DNA of 64,000 nt, from the NCBI RefSeq assembly GCF_000718775.1, contig NZ_JOCB01000032.1, forward strand, positions 5,001 through 69,000, read 5' to 3'. Position numbers and translations under genes: made by a program. Below, piece by piece: positions 54,001-64,000 of the stretch (the first letter of the stretch is position 1; each line of letters opens with the position of its first letter). This DNA is from Streptomyces sp. NRRL S-31. Lineage in GTDB: Bacteria; Actinomycetota; Actinomycetes; Streptomycetales; Streptomycetaceae. The notes beneath the pieces are model-generated. The model was not told where the DNA came from, did not search any database, and saw only the letters and a list, made by a program, of their open reading frames with translations.

Positions 54001-57000
54001 CAGGCCGCCCACGACGACCCGGTCGTCATCGTGGGGATGGGCTGCCGCTTCCCCGGCGGGGTGGCCTCACCGGACGACCTGTGGCGGCTCGTCACGGAGG
54101 GCGTGGACGCGATCGGAGACTTCCCGGACGACCGCGGCTGGGACCTGGGCGGCCTGTACGACCCCGAACTGCGCGGCGCGGGCACCACGTACATCACCCG
54201 GGGCGGGTTCCTGGAGGCGGTGGCCGGCTTCGACGCTCCGTTCTTCGGCATCTCGCCCCGCGAGGCGCTCGCCATGGACCCGCAGCAGCGGCTCGTGCTG
54301 GAGACGGCCTGGGAGACCTTCGAGCACGCCGGGATCGACCCGGCCTCGCTGCGCGGCACCCACACCGGCGTGTTCACCGGCGTCTGGTCGTCCGGCTACG
54401 CGACCGGGCCGGGCCTGCCGGAGGACCTGGAGGGTTACCTGTTCACGGGTGTCGCGACCAGCGTCACGTCCGGCCGGGTCGCCTACCACCTCGGGCTGCG
54501 CGGCCCGGCGCTGTCCGTGGACACCGCCTGCTCGTCGTCCCTGGTCGCCGTCCACCTGGCCGCCCAGGCCCTGCGCGCGGGCGAGTGCTCGCTGGCCCTC
54601 GCCGGCGGTGTCACGATCATGGCGACACCGCTGGGCTTCACCGAGTTCTCCCGCCAGCACGGCCTCGCGGCGGACGGCCGCAGCAAGCCCTTCGCCGCCG
54701 CGGCCGACGGCACCAGCTGGGCCGAGGGCGCCGGCTTGGTGCTGCTGGAACGTTTGTCGGACGCCCGCCGCAACGGCCACCGGGTGCTGGCGGTCGTCGC
54801 GGGAAGCGCGGTCAACCAGGACGGCGCGTCCAACGGCCTGACCGCGCCCAACGGCCCCTCCCAGGAACGCGTCATCCGCCAGGCGCTGGCGAACGCCGGG
54901 CTGGAACCGTCCGACGTGGACGCCGTCGAGGCCCACGGCACCGGCACCACCCTCGGCGACCCCATCGAGGCGCACGCCCTGCTGGCCGCCTACGGTCAGG
55001 ACCGGGCCGAGCCGTTGTGGCTGGGGTCGGTGAAGTCGAACATCGGCCACACCCAGGCCGCCGCCGGTGTCGCGGGCCTGATCAAGATGGTCATGGCGAT
55101 GCGGCACGGCGAACTGCCGCGAACCCTTCACGTGGACGAGCCCACCCCGCACGTCGACTGGGCCTCCGGCGGCGTCCGGCTGCTCACCGAGGCCCGGCCG
55201 TGGCCGGAGCACGAGCACCGGCGCCGCGCCGGCGTCTCGGCCTTCGGCATCAGCGGCACCAACGCCCATCTGATCATCGAGCAGTCCCCCGACCCGGACC
55301 CCGGCCACCTTCCCGGACCCGCCGGCCCGGCCGCCCCCACCGCCTGGCTGCTGTCCGCGAAGACCGACGCCGCGCTGCGCGCCCAGGCCGAGCGGCTGCG
55401 CGCGTACGCGACCGCCCACCCCGACGTCCCGGCCGCCGCGATCAGCCGCGCACTGGCCGCCCGCACCCGGTTCGAGCACCGGGCCGCGGTGGTCGGCACC
55501 GACCGGGACGACCTGCTGTCCGGCCTGGCCGCGCTCCCGCCGGGCCGGCCGGCCCGCACCGGCGGGACCGTGTTCGTCTTCCCCGGACAGGGGGCGCAGT
55601 GGACGGGCATGGGCCGTGACCTGTACGAGCAGTCCGAGGTCTTCCGCGCCTGCATCGACGCCTGCGCCGCCGCCCTGGCCCCGTACACCGACTGGTCGCT
55701 GGTCGACGAACTGCGCCACGGCTCGCTGGACCGTGTCGACGTGGTGCAGCCGGCCCTGTTCGCCGTCATGGTGGCGCTGGCCGACCTGTGGCGGTCGCAC
55801 GGCGTGCGGCCGGACGCCGTGGTCGGCCACTCCCAGGCGGAGATCGCCGCCGCGTACGTCGCCGGCGCGCTGTCGCTGCGGGACGCCGCCAAGGTCGTGG
55901 CGTTACGGTCCAGGGCACTGGCCGCCATCGCCGACCGGGGCGGCATGGTGTCCCTCGCGCTCTCCGCCGAACAGGCCGCCGGCTACCTGGCCCGCTGGGA
56001 CGAGCGGCTGACCACCGCCGTGGTGAACGGACCCGCGGCGGTCGTGGTGTCCGGCGGCCTCGACGCCCTGGACGAACTGCTGGCCGCCTGCGAGGCCGAC
56101 GGTATCCGCGCCCGCCGCCTGCCCGTCACCTACGCCGCCCACTCCGCGCAGGTCGAGGCGGTCCGCGAACGCCTGCTCACCGACCTGGCCGACATCACGC
56201 CCCACTCGGCGGCGATCCCGTTCTACTCCACGGTCACCGGCGAGCCGGTCGACACCTCCGCCCTCGACGCCGGCTACTGGTACCGCAACCTGCGCGAGCC
56301 CGTACGGTTCGACCTGGCCACCGCCCGGCTCACCGCCGACGGCCACGACCTGTTCCTGGAGGTCAGCCCGCACCCGGTGCTGGTGCCCGCGCTGGATGTC
56401 GCCGCCACCGGGACACTGCGCCGCGATCACGGCGGCCTCACCGAGTTCCTCGCCGCGGCGGGACGCCTCTACGCCGCCGGAGCCGACGTCGACTGGATGC
56501 CGGTCCTGCCCCGCACCGCACCCAGGGCGGACCTGCCCACGTACGCCTTCCAGCGCGAGCCCTACTGGGTGACCGCGACCCCGCCGGTGCCCCGTGACGA
56601 CTGGCGGTACGAGGTGGCATGGGCGCCGATGAGCGCTGCCGCGGCCCCGGTGGACCCGGCTCGCTGGCTCGTCCTGGCGACGACCGGGCACCCGTGGGCC
56701 GAGGCCCTGCGCGAACGGGGCTTCTCGGTGGCCGACACCCGGGACGTGGCCGACACCTGGGACGCCCGGCCCGGGCCGGACGGCGTGCTGTCGCTGCTGG
56801 CGCTGGACGAGGAGCCGCACCCCGACCACCCGGTGCTCCCGGCGGGCCTGGTCCGCACCCTGGACCTGGTCCGCACCCTCGACCCGGCGCGGACACCGGC
56901 CGTCCCGCTGTGGTGCGCGACCAGCGGCGCCGTGGGCACCTCGGGCACCGACCCGGTCACCAGCCCGGCCCAGGCCCTGGCGTGGGGCACCGGCGCGTCC

Positions 57001-60000
57001 GCGGCGCTGGAGTTCCCGCACGGCTGGGGCGGCCTGGTCGACCTTCCCGCCGTGCCCGACGAGGAGAGCGTGAACGCGCTGCTCGTCGTGCTCGCCGGCA
57101 CGGGCGAGGACCAGGTGGCGATCCGCGGCACCCGGCGCTTCGCCAAGCGGCTGCGCCGCAAGACCTCATCGGGCCCGGCCGCGCGGCCCTGGCGGCCGCG
57201 GGGCACGGTGCTGGTCACCGGCGGCACCGGCGCGCTCGGCGGACATGTGGCCCGCCGCCTCGCGCGGCAGGGCGCGGAGCACATCGTGCTGGCCGCCCGC
57301 CGCGGCCCCGACGCACCCGGCGCGGCCCGCCTGCGCGACGAACTGGAGGCAGCCGGGGCACGGGTGACCGTGGCGGCGTGCGACGTGGCGGACCGGGACG
57401 CGCTGCGGGACCTCGTCGAGCGCGTCGGCGACATCCGCGCGGTCTTCCACACCGCCGGCGTGATCAGGGCGACCAGGCTGGCCGACACGACACCGGCGGA
57501 GTTCGCCGAGGTCATCGGGGCCAAGGTCGCCGGGGCCGCGAACCTGGCGGAACTCCTGCCGGACCTCGACGCCTTCGTCCTGTTCTCCTCCACCGCGGGC
57601 GTGTGGGGCGACGGCCACGGCGCGGCCTACGCCGCCGGCAACGCCTTCCTCGACGCCCTGGCCGCACAGCACCGCGCCCGGGGCCGCGCCACGACCTCCG
57701 TCGCGTGGGGCATCTGGGCCGAAGGCGGCATGGCGGCCCTGGAGTCCGTGCGGCGCCAGCGCACCCTGCTCGGCCTCGGCGAACTGGACCCGGGCCGGGC
57801 ACTCGACGCGCTTCAGGACGTACTCGACCACGACGAGGCCCTCGCGGTCGTCACCGAGGCCGACTGGGCACAGTTCGCCCGCGCCTACACCCACGCGCGG
57901 CCGAGCCGGCTGCTGCGGGACCTGCCCGAGGCCCACAGCAGGCCGCAGGCCCCCCGACCCGCGCCTCCCGCAGACGGCACCGACCTGCTGGAGCTGATCA
58001 CCACCCACGTCGCCGGGGTGCTGGGACACGCGGCCCCCGAGCGGCTCGACCCCCGGCAGGCGTTCAAGGACCTGGGCTTCGACTCGCTGACCGCGGTGGA
58101 ACTGCGCAACCGCCTGACCGCCGCGCTCGGGGTGAGACTGCCCGCCACCCTCGTCTTCGACCACCCCACCCCGGCACGGCTGGCCGCCCACCTGTCCGGC
58201 GAGTCCGGCGAGCAGGACGCGCGGCGGACCCCGGCCCCGGCCGGGGCCGCGACGGACGAGCCGATCGCGGTCATCGGCATGGGCTGCCGCTTCCCCGGAG
58301 GCGTCGGCACCCCCGAGGACCTGTGGCGGCTGGTCGCGGACGGCGTGGACGCGATCGGCGACTTCCCGGCCGACCGCGGCTGGGACATCGACCGCCTGTA
58401 CGACCCGACGGGAAGCCGCCCCCGGACGTCGAGCACGTCCCAGGGCGGCTTCCTCGAGGCCGCCGGCGACTTCGACGCGGCGTTCTTCGGGATATCGCCC
58501 CGCGAGGCGCTCGCCATGGACCCGCAGCAGCGCATCCTGCTGGAGACCGCGTGGGAGACCATCGAGTACGCCGGTATCGACCCGACCACGTTGGAGGGCA
58601 CACCCACCGGCGTGTTCACCGGCATCTGGTCCACCGGCTACGCCGCCGGGCCGGTCCCCGACGACCTGGAGGGCTACCAGGTCACCGGCACCGCGTCGAG
58701 CGTGGGGTCCGGCCGGCTGGCGTACCAGCTGGGCCTGCTCGGCCCGGCACTGTCCCTGGACACCGGCTGCTCGTCGTCCCTCGTGGCCCTGCACCTGGCC
58801 GGTCAGGCACTGCGCTCGGGGGAGTGCTCCCTCGCCCTGGTCGGCGGCGTCACCGTCAACGCGGCACCCACGCTGTTCACCGAGATGTCCCGGCAGGGGG
58901 CGAGCGCGCCCGACGGCCGCAGCAAGTCCTTCGCCGCCGCAGCCGACGGGGCGGGCTGGGCCGAGGGCGCCGGCCTGCTGCTGCTGGAACGCCTGTCCGA
59001 CGCCCGCCGCAACGGCCACGAGGTGCTGGCGGTCGTCCGAGGCTCCGCCACCAACCAGGACGGCGCGTCCAACGGCCTGACCGCGCCCAACGGCCCCTCC
59101 CAGGAGCGGGTGATCCGTCAGGCCCTCGCCCATGCCGGGTTGGAGCCGTCCGAGGTGGACGCGGTGGAAGCCCACGGCACCGGCACCACCCTCGGCGACC
59201 CCATCGAGGCCCAGGCACTCCTGGCGACCTACGGCCGGGACCGGGCCGAGCCGTTGTGGCTGGGATCGGTGAAGTCCAACATCGGCCACACCCAGGCCGC
59301 CGCCGGTGCCGCTGGCCTGATCAAGATGGTCATGGCGATGCGGCACGGCGAACTGCCGCGAACCCTCCACGTGGACGAGCCCACCCCGCACGTCGACTGG
59401 GCCTCCGGCGCGGTCCGCCTGCTCACCGAACCGGTCGCCTGGCCCGGGACCGGGCGGCCACGGCGGGCCGCCGTCTCCGCCTTCGGCATCAGCGGCACCA
59501 ACGCCCACGTCATTATCGAGCAGAGCATCCTCGAACAGCCCGCCGAGGCCGACTCCGCCGCGCCCTCCCCCCGGGGCCGCGCGGACGACCAGGTCCTCTG
59601 GCCGCTGTCGGCCAGGTCCGAAGCGGCGTTGCGGGAGCAGGCGCGCCGGCTGGGCGCCTTCGTCGCCGCGCATCCCGAGGTGAGTCCGGCGGCGGTCGGG
59701 GGCGCTCTGGCCGCGCGCACCGTGTTCGAGCACCGGGCGGTGGTGGTGGGCACCGCCGCGGCCCTGGACGCCCTGGCCGAGGGCGGCACGGCGCCGGGTC
59801 TGGTCACCGGGACCGTCCGTCCGTTGGGTCGGTCGGTGTTCGTGTTTCCGGGGCAGGGTGCGCAGTGGGTGGGCATGGGCGGGGAGTTGTACGCCTCGGA
59901 GCCGGTGTTCCGGGAGGCGATCGACGCGTGTGCTGTGGCGTTGGCGCCGTACACGGACTGGTCGTTGGTGGAGGTGCTGGTCGGCGGTGGCTCGCTGGAG

Positions 60001-63000
60001 CGGGTGGATGTGGTGCAGCCCGCTCTGTTCGCCATGATGATCGCGCTGGCCGAGCTGTGGCGTGCTCACGGTGTGGAGCCTGATGCCGTCGTCGGGCATT
60101 CGCAGGGGGAGATCGCGGCGGCGTATGTGGCCGGGGCGCTGTCCCTGGAGGACGCCGCCAGGGTGGTCGCCCTGCGCAGCAGGGCCCTGGTCGCCCTGGC
60201 CGGACACGGCGGCATGGTCTCGGTCGCGCTGTCCGCGGACGACGCCGCCGGCTACCTGAGCCCCTGGGGCGACCGGATCACCGTCGCGGTGGTCAACTCC
60301 GCCTCGACCGTCGTCGTGTCCGGCGAACCCGGGGCCCTGGACGAACTGCTGGCAGCCTGCGCCAGGGACGGCATACGCGCCCGCGCCATCCCCGTCGACT
60401 ACGCGGCCCACTCGGCGCAGGTCGAGGCCGTCCGCGAGCGGCTTCTGACCGACCTCGCGGACATCCGGCCCCGGCCCGAGGCGATTCCCTTCTACTCCAC
60501 GGTCACCGGCGAGCCGGTCGACACCTCCGCCCTCGACGCCGATTACTGGTACCGCAACCTCCGCGAACCCGTACGCTTCGACCTGGCCACCGCCCGGCTC
60601 ACCGCCGACGGCCACGAGGTGTTCGTGGAAGTCAGCCCGCACCCGGTGCTGGTGCAGGACCTGGACGGCGTGGCGACCGGCTCCCTGCGCCGCGACCACG
60701 GCGCCATCGGGGAATTCCACACCGCCCTGGCCCGCCTCCACGTCCAGGGCGTCGCCGTGACCTGGCCGCACGACCGCCCGCACGGCGTCAGGCTGCCGCG
60801 CTACGCCTTCCAGCGCGGCACCTACTGGCTCACCCCCGCGGCCGGCGACCACGGCACCGGGCACCCGCTGGCGGGCACCACCGTCGAACTGACCGACGGG
60901 AGCACCGTGCACAGCGGCCGCGTCTCCACCCGCACCCACCCCTGGCTGGCCGACCACGCCGTCGACGGCACGGTCCTGCTGCCGGGCACCGCCTTCCTCG
61001 AACTCGCCACCCTGGCCGGCGGGACCCTCGACGACCTCGTCCTGCACCTGCCCCTCGCGCTCTCGGACACACCGACGGACATCCAGGTCTCGGTCGGCGC
61101 CCCGGACGACGCCGGCCGCAGCCCGGTCACCGTGCATTCCAGGGGCGGCGACGGCTGGGTGCGCCACGCGTCCGGAACTCTCGGCGGCCAGGTGACGGCC
61201 GGACGCCTCGACTGGCCCGCGAGGAAGGCCGAACCCGTGGACCCGGATGGGTTCTACGCCTTCCTCGCCGGACTCGGATACCAGTACGGACCCGCGTTCC
61301 GGGGCGTGCGGGAGCTGTGGCAGGGCGAGGACGAACTGTACGCCGAGGTGTCCGTCCCCGACGGCGCCGGTTTCGGCATCCACCCCGCGCTGCTGGACGC
61401 CGCACTCCAGCCGCTGATCCTGCTCAGCCCCGACACCCGGGTCCGGCTGCCGTTCTCCTTCTCCGGCGTCGCCGTGCACACCACCGGTGTGTCGTCCGCC
61501 CGGGTCCACCTGGCCCGCACGGGCACCGACACCTACCGCGCGACACTGACCGACCTGTCCGGCAACCCGGTCGCGGACATCACCGCGCTCACCGTCCGCC
61601 CGGCTGCCGAGGACCGGGCCGCGGTGCTGCACACCCACTGGGTGCCCCTCACCGCGAGCACACCTGTCGAGGTGGTGCCGAGCCCGGTACTCACCGCGGA
61701 AGCCGACGCGGACTCCGTGCACGCCCTCGTCCAGCGGGCCCGCGCGCTCGTCCAGGACTTCCTGGCCGAGCAGCCGGAGCGGGCGGCCGCACGCCTGGCC
61801 GTCCTGACCCGCGGCGTGGCCGGCGCGGCCGTACGCGGCCTGGTCCGCAGCGCCGCCGCCGAGCACCCCGGCCGGTTCGTCCTGGTCGACATGGGCGACG
61901 CGTCCGAGGAGGACGCGGTCCGGGCCGCCATGACAGCCGGCGACGAACCCGAACTGGCCCTGCGCCGAGAAGGCGTCCTCGTGCCGCGGCAGGCCAGGTA
62001 CGCGCCGGAACTGACCGTCCCCGACGGCGCGTACCGGCTGAGCGAGACCGGCACCGGGCAACTGGACGACCTGGCCCTGCTGCCCTGGCCCGAGGCCGCG
62101 CTGGAACCCGGGCAGGTACGGGTCGCCGTACGCGCGGCCGGCCTGAACTTCCGCGACGTGCTCATCACCCTCGGCATGTACCCGGACCGGCCCCCGTTGG
62201 GCGGCGAAGGGGCCGGCACCGTCCTCGAGGCCGGCCCCGGCGTCACGGCCTGGCGGCCCGGCGACCGCGTCATGGGAATGATGCCCGGCGCGTTCGGGCC
62301 GCGCGCGGTCGCCGACCACCGGCTCCTGACGGCGATTCCGGACGGCTGGAGCTTCGCCGAGGCGGCGTCGGTGCCCATCGCGTTCACCACCGCCTGGTAC
62401 GGGCTGTTCGACCTCGGCGAACTGCGCCCCGGCGACCGGGTCCTGGTCCACTCCGGCGCGGGCGGAGTGGGCATGGCCGCCATCCAACTGGCCCTGAACA
62501 GCGGTGCGGAGGTCTTCGCCACCGCGAGCCCCGCCAAGTGGGACACCCTGCGGCGCCTCGGACTGGCGGACGACCACATCGGTTCGTCCCGCGACACTCG
62601 GTTCGCCGACCGGTTCCCGGCCATGGACGTCGTCCTCAACTCGCTCGCGGGAGAACTCACCGACGCCTCCCTGCGGCTGCTCGCCGACGGCGGACGGTTC
62701 GTCGAGCTGGGCAAGACGGACGTCCGCTCACCCGAGGGCCTGATCTACCGGGCCTTCGACCTGGGCGACGTCGACCCCGCGCGGCAGGGCGACATCCTCT
62801 CCCGGGTCGTGGCGATGGTCGCCGACGGGACGCTGGAGTTGCTGCCGGTCACCGCCGCGGACCTCCGCCAGGCCGTCGCCTCCTTCCGGCTGATGAGCCA
62901 GGCCCGCCACACCGGCAAGATCGTCCTCACGGTCCCCCAGCCGATCGACCCCGACGGCACCGTGCTGATCACCGGCGGCACCGGCACCCTCGGCCAGGCC

Positions 63001-64000
63001 GTCGCCCGGCACCTGGTGTCCCGCTACGGGGTACGGCACCTGCTGCTCGTCAGCCGCGGCGGCGGCGCGGTGCCGCACCTGGAGCCGCAAGGGGACGTCG
63101 ACGTGCGGGTCGTGGCCTGTGACGTCGCGGACCGGGACGCGCTGGCGGCCGTACTGGACTCGATCCCGGCCGAGCATCCGCTCACCGCCGTCGTCCACGC
63201 GGCCGGCGTGCTCGACGACACCGTCGTGGAACGGCTGACCGCGGAGCAGCTCGACCGGGTGCTGCGTCCCAAGGTCGACGGCGCCTGGCACCTGCACGAG
63301 CTGATCGGCGAGCACCACCTCGCCGCCTTCGTGCTGTTCTCCGCGGCCGCGGGTGTACTCGGCAACGCCGGCCAGGCCGGCTACGCGGCCGCGAACTCCT
63401 ACCTCGACGCGTTCGCCGCACACCGGCAGACCCTCGGACTGCCCGCCGTGTCGATGGCCTGGGGCTACTGGGAGCAGGAGAGCGGCATGACCGCCCACCT
63501 CACCGCGGCCGACCGCCAACGCCTCGCCCGCAAGGGCATCCGCCCCCTCGGCACCGAACGCGCCCTGGCCATGTTCGACACCGCGCTGGCCGCCGGACGT
63601 CCCGCGCTGACCACGGCCGACCTCTCGATGCCGCAGACCCCGCCGACGCCGAAGGCCCCCGCGTCGGACCTGCTGTCCCTGGTCGCCACCCACACCGCCA
63701 CCGTCCTCGGCCACTCCGACGCCGCCGCGATCACCCCCCGACTCGCCTTCCGCGACCTCGGCTTCGACTCCCTGACCTCCGTCGAACTGCGCAACCGCCT
63801 CGCCGGCGCCACCGGCCTGCGGCTGCCCGCGACCCTCGTCTTCGACCACCCCACCCCCGCCGACCTCGCCGCACACCTCACAGCCGAACTCTCCGGCGCG
63901 AGCGGGGGTGTGGTGTCGGTGGTGTCGTCGGTGTCTTCGGTGTCGGTGGGTGGTGGGGCTGATCCGGTGGTGATCGTGGGTATGGGGTGCCGGTTGCCGG
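51031..64000 (+). CDS. Modular type I polyketide synthase, loading module plus modules 1, 2 and start of 3 (open at window end)
   Basis: One open frame of about 4,323 codons with no stop. Loading module: KSQ (Gln162 in VDTAQSSAL replaces Cys), AT (Ser595 in GHSQGE; YASH 695-698; RVDIVQ, methylmalonyl type) and ACP (Ser942). Module 1: KS (Cys1167), AT (Ser1601; YAAH 1701-1704), KR (Tyr2200; Trp2192 and no LDD, so A-type) and ACP (Ser2352). Module 2: KS (Cys2580 in LDTGCSSSL), AT (Ser3024; YAAH 3124-3127), DH (His3309, Asp3456), ER ([14 protein letters not shown]), KR (Tyr4118, LDD near 4062, B-type) and ACP (Ser4247). Module 3 KS begins near 63,960. Decarboxylating KSQ plus methylmalonyl AT imply a propionyl starter; module 1 gives an alcohol, module 2 a fully reduced unit. 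Start ATG 51031, or GTG one codon earlier. The P450 upstream is a likely partner. Confidence 0.95.
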   Translation, partial: MRFPLGSDADRVAVIGLAGRLPKAPDPEAFWRLLCDGTDAITAPPVGRQGLRHGGYLDRVDGFDAAFFGVSPREAAGMDPQQRLMLELAWEALEDARIVPSTLTGGPTGVFVGSMWEDYTSLAYPGHITPHTLTGTSRGVIANRVSHFLGVRGPSMTVDTAQSSALVAVHLAVESLRRGESALALAGGVNLNLTAAREEGAAEFGGLSPDDRCFTFDARANGFVRGEGGAFLVLKPLERALADGDRVYGVIRGSAVNNDGATQSLTVPSAQAQEQVIREALTRAGVRPADVQYVELHGTGTAVGDPIEAAALAAAYRDPAESADGDADSALRVGSAKTNVGHLEGAAGIVGLLKAVLSVHHRALPPSLNHETPNPRIPLDALALRVQTALTPWPRPDAPLLAGVSSFGMGGTNAHVIVEQAPDAAAPPARRPAPEARPAPWIVTARTKQALRAQIERLREHVRNHPDLTGSEVAHALATTRTRFAHRAVLLDSARIAAGRAGTPGRTVFVFPGQGAQWVGMGRELYAAYPVFRAAMDECAQALAPYTDWSPAEVLDGAPLDRVDIVQPTLFSVMVSLAALWRSFGVEPDAVVGHSQGEIAAAYVAGALSLSDAARIVALRSRALVALTGRGGMVSMALSAERAEDYVARWGGALTVAVVNATGSVVVSGDTQALSELVESCAADGVRARVLPVDYASHSAHVEAIRERLHTELDGVRPRQGTIPYYSAVTGGLLDDTTELDAGYWYRNLREPVRFDRATAATLADGHDVVVEVSPHPVLLPALEQTLEQARERTGVPGVATGTLSRDRGGPDVFLTALSRLFVAGVPVDWSPAVAEAAPVDLPTYAFQRRSYWLPEATAGQSGRTPAGPGTHAAQTAAPGRPDGGPETRDTGAGGTDPGASEPGGTVDAAAVVTAQIALVLGHEDPADIDPALTFKDLGFDSVTGLELRNRLAGALDRQLPSGLVYDHPTPAELIDWLRTGPGDRPAPAAQAAHDDPVVIVGMGCRFPGGVASPDDLWRLVTEGVDAIGDFPDDRGWDLGGLYDPELRGAGTTYITRGGFLEAVAGFDAPFFGISPREALAMDPQQRLVLETAWETFEHAGIDPASLRGTHTGVFTGVWSSGYATGPGLPEDLEGYLFTGVATSVTSGRVAYHLGLRGPALSVDTACSSSLVAVHLAAQALRAGECSLALAGGVTIMATPLGFTEFSRQHGLAADGRSKPFAAAADGTSWAEGAGLVLLERLSDARRNGHRVLAVVAGSAVNQDGASNGLTAPNGPSQERVIRQALANAGLEPSDVDAVEAHGTGTTLGDPIEAHALLAAYGQDRAEPLWLGSVKSNIGHTQAAAGVAGLIKMVMAMRHGELPRTLHVDEPTPHVDWASGGVRLLTEARPWPEHEHRRRAGVSAFGISGTNAHLIIEQSPDPDPGHLPGPAGPAAPTAWLLSAKTDAALRAQAERLRAYATAHPDVPAAAISRALAARTRFEHRAAVVGTDRDDLLSGLAALPPGRPARTGGTVFVFPGQGAQWTGMGRDLYEQSEVFRACIDACAAALAPYTDWSLVDELRHGSLDRVDVVQPALFAVMVALADLWRSHGVRPDAVVGHSQAEIAAAYVAGALSLRDAAKVVALRSRALAAIADRGGMVSLALSAEQAAGYLARWDERLTTAVVNGPAAVVVSGGLDALDELLAACEADGIRARRLPVTYAAHSAQVEAVRERLLTDLADITPHSAAIPFYSTVTGEPVDTSALDAGYWYRNLREPVRFDLATARLTADGHDLFLEVSPHPVLVPALDVAATGTLRRDHGGLTEFLAAAGRLYAAGADVDWMPVLPRTAPRADLPTYAFQREPYWVTATPPVPRDDWRYEVAWAPMSAAAAPVDPARWLVLATTGHPWAEALRERGFSVADTRDVADTWDARPGPDGVLSLLALDEEPHPDHPVLPAGLVRTLDLVRTLDPARTPAVPLWCATSGAVGTSGTDPVTSPAQALAWGTGASAALEFPHGWGGLVDLPAVPDEESVNALLVVLAGTGEDQVAIRGTRRFAKRLRRKTSSGPAARPWRPRGTVLVTGGTGALGGHVARRLARQGAEHIVLAARRGPDAPGAARLRDELEAAGARVTVAACDVADRDALRDLVERVGDIRAVFHTAGVIRATRLADTTPAEFAEVIGAKVAGAANLAELLPDLDAFVLFSSTAGVWGDGHGAAYAAGNAFLDALAAQHRARGRATTSVAWGIWAEGGMAALESVRRQRTLLGLGELDPGRALDALQDVLDHDEALAVVTEADWAQFARAYTHARPSRLLRDLPEAHSRPQAPRPAPPADGTDLLELITTHVAGVLGHAAPERLDPRQAFKDLGFDSLTAVELRNRLTAALGVRLPATLVFDHPTPARLAAHLSGESGEQDARRTPAPAGAATDEPIAVIGMGCRFPGGVGTPEDLWRLVADGVDAIGDFPADRGWDIDRLYDPTGSRPRTSSTSQGGFLEAAGDFDAAFFGISPREALAMDPQQRILLETAWETIEYAGIDPTTLEGTPTGVFTGIWSTGYAAGPVPDDLEGYQVTGTASSVGSGRLAYQLGLLGPALSLDTGCSSSLVALHLAGQALRSGECSLALVGGVTVNAAPTLFTEMSRQGASAPDGRSKSFAAAADGAGWAEGAGLLLLERLSDARRNGHEVLAVVRGSATNQDGASNGLTAPNGPSQERVIRQALAHAGLEPSEVDAVEAHGTGTTLGDPIEAQALLATYGRDRAEPLWLGSVKSNIGHTQAAAGAAGLIKMVMAMRHGELPRTLHVDEPTPHVDWASGAVRLLTEPVAWPGTGRPRRAAVSAFGISGTNAHVIIEQSILEQPAEADSAAPSPRGRADDQVLWPLSARSEAALREQARRLGAFVAAHPEVSPAAVGGALAARTVFEHRAVVVGTAAALDALAEGGTAPGLVTGTVRPLGRSVFVFPGQGAQWVGMGGELYASEPVFREAIDACAVALAPYTDWSLVEVLVGGGSLERVDVVQPALFAMMIALAELWRAHGVEPDAVVGHSQGEIAAAYVAGALSLEDAARVVALRSRALVALAGHGGMVSVALSADDAAGYLSPWGDRITVAVVNSASTVVVSGEPGALDELLAACARDGIRARAIPVDYAAHSAQVEAVRERLLTDLADIRPRPEAIPFYSTVTGEPVDTSALDADYWYRNLREPVRFDLATARLTADGHEVFVEVSPHPVLVQDLDGVATGSLRRDHGAIGEFHTALARLHVQGVAVTWPHDRPHGVRLPRYAFQRGTYWLTPAAGDHGTGHPLAGTTVELTDGSTVHSGRVSTRTHPWLADHAVDGTVLLPGTAFLELATLAGGTLDDLVLHLPLALSDTPTDIQVSVGAPDDAGRSPVTVHSRGGDGWVRHASGTLGGQVTAGRLDWPARKAEPVDPDGFYAFLAGLGYQYGPAFRGVRELWQGEDELYAEVSVPDGAGFGIHPALLDAALQPLILLSPDTRVRLPFSFSGVAVHTTGVSSARVHLARTGTDTYRATLTDLSGNPVADITALTVRPAAEDRAAVLHTHWVPLTASTPVEVVPSPVLTAEADADSVHALVQRARALVQDFLAEQPERAAARLAVLTRGVAGAAVRGLVRSAAAEHPGRFVLVDMGDASEEDAVRAAMTAGDEPELALRREGVLVPRQARYAPELTVPDGAYRLSETGTGQLDDLALLPWPEAALEPGQVRVAVRAAGLNFRDVLITLGMYPDRPPLGGEGAGTVLEAGPGVTAWRPGDRVMGMMPGAFGPRAVADHRLLTAIPDGWSFAEAASVPIAFTTAWYGLFDLGELRPGDRVLVHSGAGGVGMAAIQLALNSGAEVFATASPAKWDTLRRLGLADDHIGSSRDTRFADRFPAMDVVLNSLAGELTDASLRLLADGGRFVELGKTDVRSPEGLIYRAFDLGDVDPARQGDILSRVVAMVADGTLELLPVTAADLRQAVASFRLMSQARHTGKIVLTVPQPIDPDGTVLITGGTGTLGQAVARHLVSRYGVRHLLLVSRGGGAVPHLEPQGDVDVRVVACDVADRDALAAVLDSIPAEHPLTAVVHAAGVLDDTVVERLTAEQLDRVLRPKVDGAWHLHELIGEHHLAAFVLFSAAAGVLGNAGQAGYAAANSYLDAFAAHRQTLGLPAVSMAWGYWEQESGMTAHLTAADRQRLARKGIRPLGTERALAMFDTALAAGRPALTTADLSMPQTPPTPKAPASDLLSLVATHTATVLGHSDAAAITPRLAFRDLGFDSLTSVELRNRLAGATGLRLPATLVFDHPTPADLAAHLTAELSGASGGVVSVVSSVSSVSVGGGADPVVIVGMGCRLP
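59809..60150 (+). other. Codon-usage patch inside AT2 of the PKS
   Basis: Across about 340 bases the third positions change from C-rich (GTC, CTC, GGC) to G/T-rich (GTG, TTG, GGT, TTT), for example in the codons for [20 protein letters not shown]. The same style returns after 63,900 at the module 3 boundary. AT1 at the equivalent place has normal C-rich codons. This looks like a recombined segment from another PKS. Confidence 0.6.

Noticed and set aside
57166..62577. 1,803-codon minus-strand open frame opposite the PKS
   Set aside because: It is the antisense shadow of GC-rich PKS codons; its translation is Gly/Arg/His-rich with no domain, while the plus frame has complete PKS motifs.
1..64000. 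Search for tRNA, rRNA, riboswitch or origin
   Set aside because: Nothing with a convincing cloverleaf, conserved rRNA core or DnaA-box cluster was seen on reading; a covariance-model scan was not possible here.

Overview
The window looks like a chromosomal segment of a Streptomyces or close relative. The evidence is very high GC with GC-rich third codon positions, GTG and TTG starts with AGGAGG-type ribosome sites, rare in-frame TTA codons in regulatory and biosynthetic genes, gamma-butyrolactone-type receptors, and a giant modular polyketide synthase. No rRNA, tRNA or replication origin was seen.

Layout. 1-6269 is ordinary chromosome: the 3' part of lnt, a NUDIX hydrolase, and a 3-hydroxybutyrate dehydrogenase / PucR-type regulator / MHS-transporter group. 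6270-8846 is a scarred stretch: direct repeats, a helicase remnant, two CRISPR-like hairpin units, small unknown genes, and an IS5-transposase fragment fused to a truncated SDR gene. 8847-28509 is the most notable region, a methylenomycin-like gene cluster. Its left part has the furan-signal module: two TetR receptors and an AfsA-type / acyl-CoA-dehydrogenase-type / HAD-phosphatase operon equivalent to mmfLHP. The right part has thioesterase, luciferase-type monooxygenase, ArsR regulator, Mmr exporter, two paralogous P-loop proteins, HAD phosphatase, ACP, KASIII, AvrD-family protein, OYE, an MmyB-type activator, a SnoaL-like protein and a flavin reductase. Three 18-bp operators of one design sit before the mmyR-like gene, between mmfL- and mmfR-like genes, and between mmyB- and mmyY-like genes. 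In this sequence mmfL and mmfH each carry one frameshift, the mmyG-like gene is a remnant, and a quinone-oxidoreductase gene has internal deletions. The cluster may therefore be silent or signal-blind, unless the one-base changes are sequence errors.

28670-41295 is mixed: a decayed serine recombinase, a LacI-regulated sugar ABC locus (binding protein, two permeases, GH32/43/68-type hydrolase, serine hydrolase), an IS5 3' fragment, a shortened hemerythrin, small unknown genes, a cbiE::cobN deletion scar, and a Na+/H+ antiporter. 41396-47355 is an oxidative cassette (P450, FMN alpha-hydroxy-acid oxidase, flavin monooxygenase with overlapping starts, and a divergent AMP-forming ligase). A metallophosphoesterase and a second P450 follow. 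From 51031 to the window end runs an uninterrupted type I PKS gene: loading KSQ-AT-ACP, module 1 KS-AT-KR-ACP, module 2 KS-AT-DH-ER-KR-ACP, then the KS of module 3. It is a propionate-primed, macrolide/polyether-like assembly line whose product cannot be named from this part.

How it fits together. The methylenomycin-like genes form a self-regulated island: a furan signal made by MmfLHP would release MmfR/MmyR from the three operators, switching on MmyB and then the biosynthetic genes, with Mmr/MmyJ giving export and resistance. Mobile-element scars on both sides suggest horizontal acquisition. Letter names in this region rest on fold recognition and recalled gene order, not on alignments run here.
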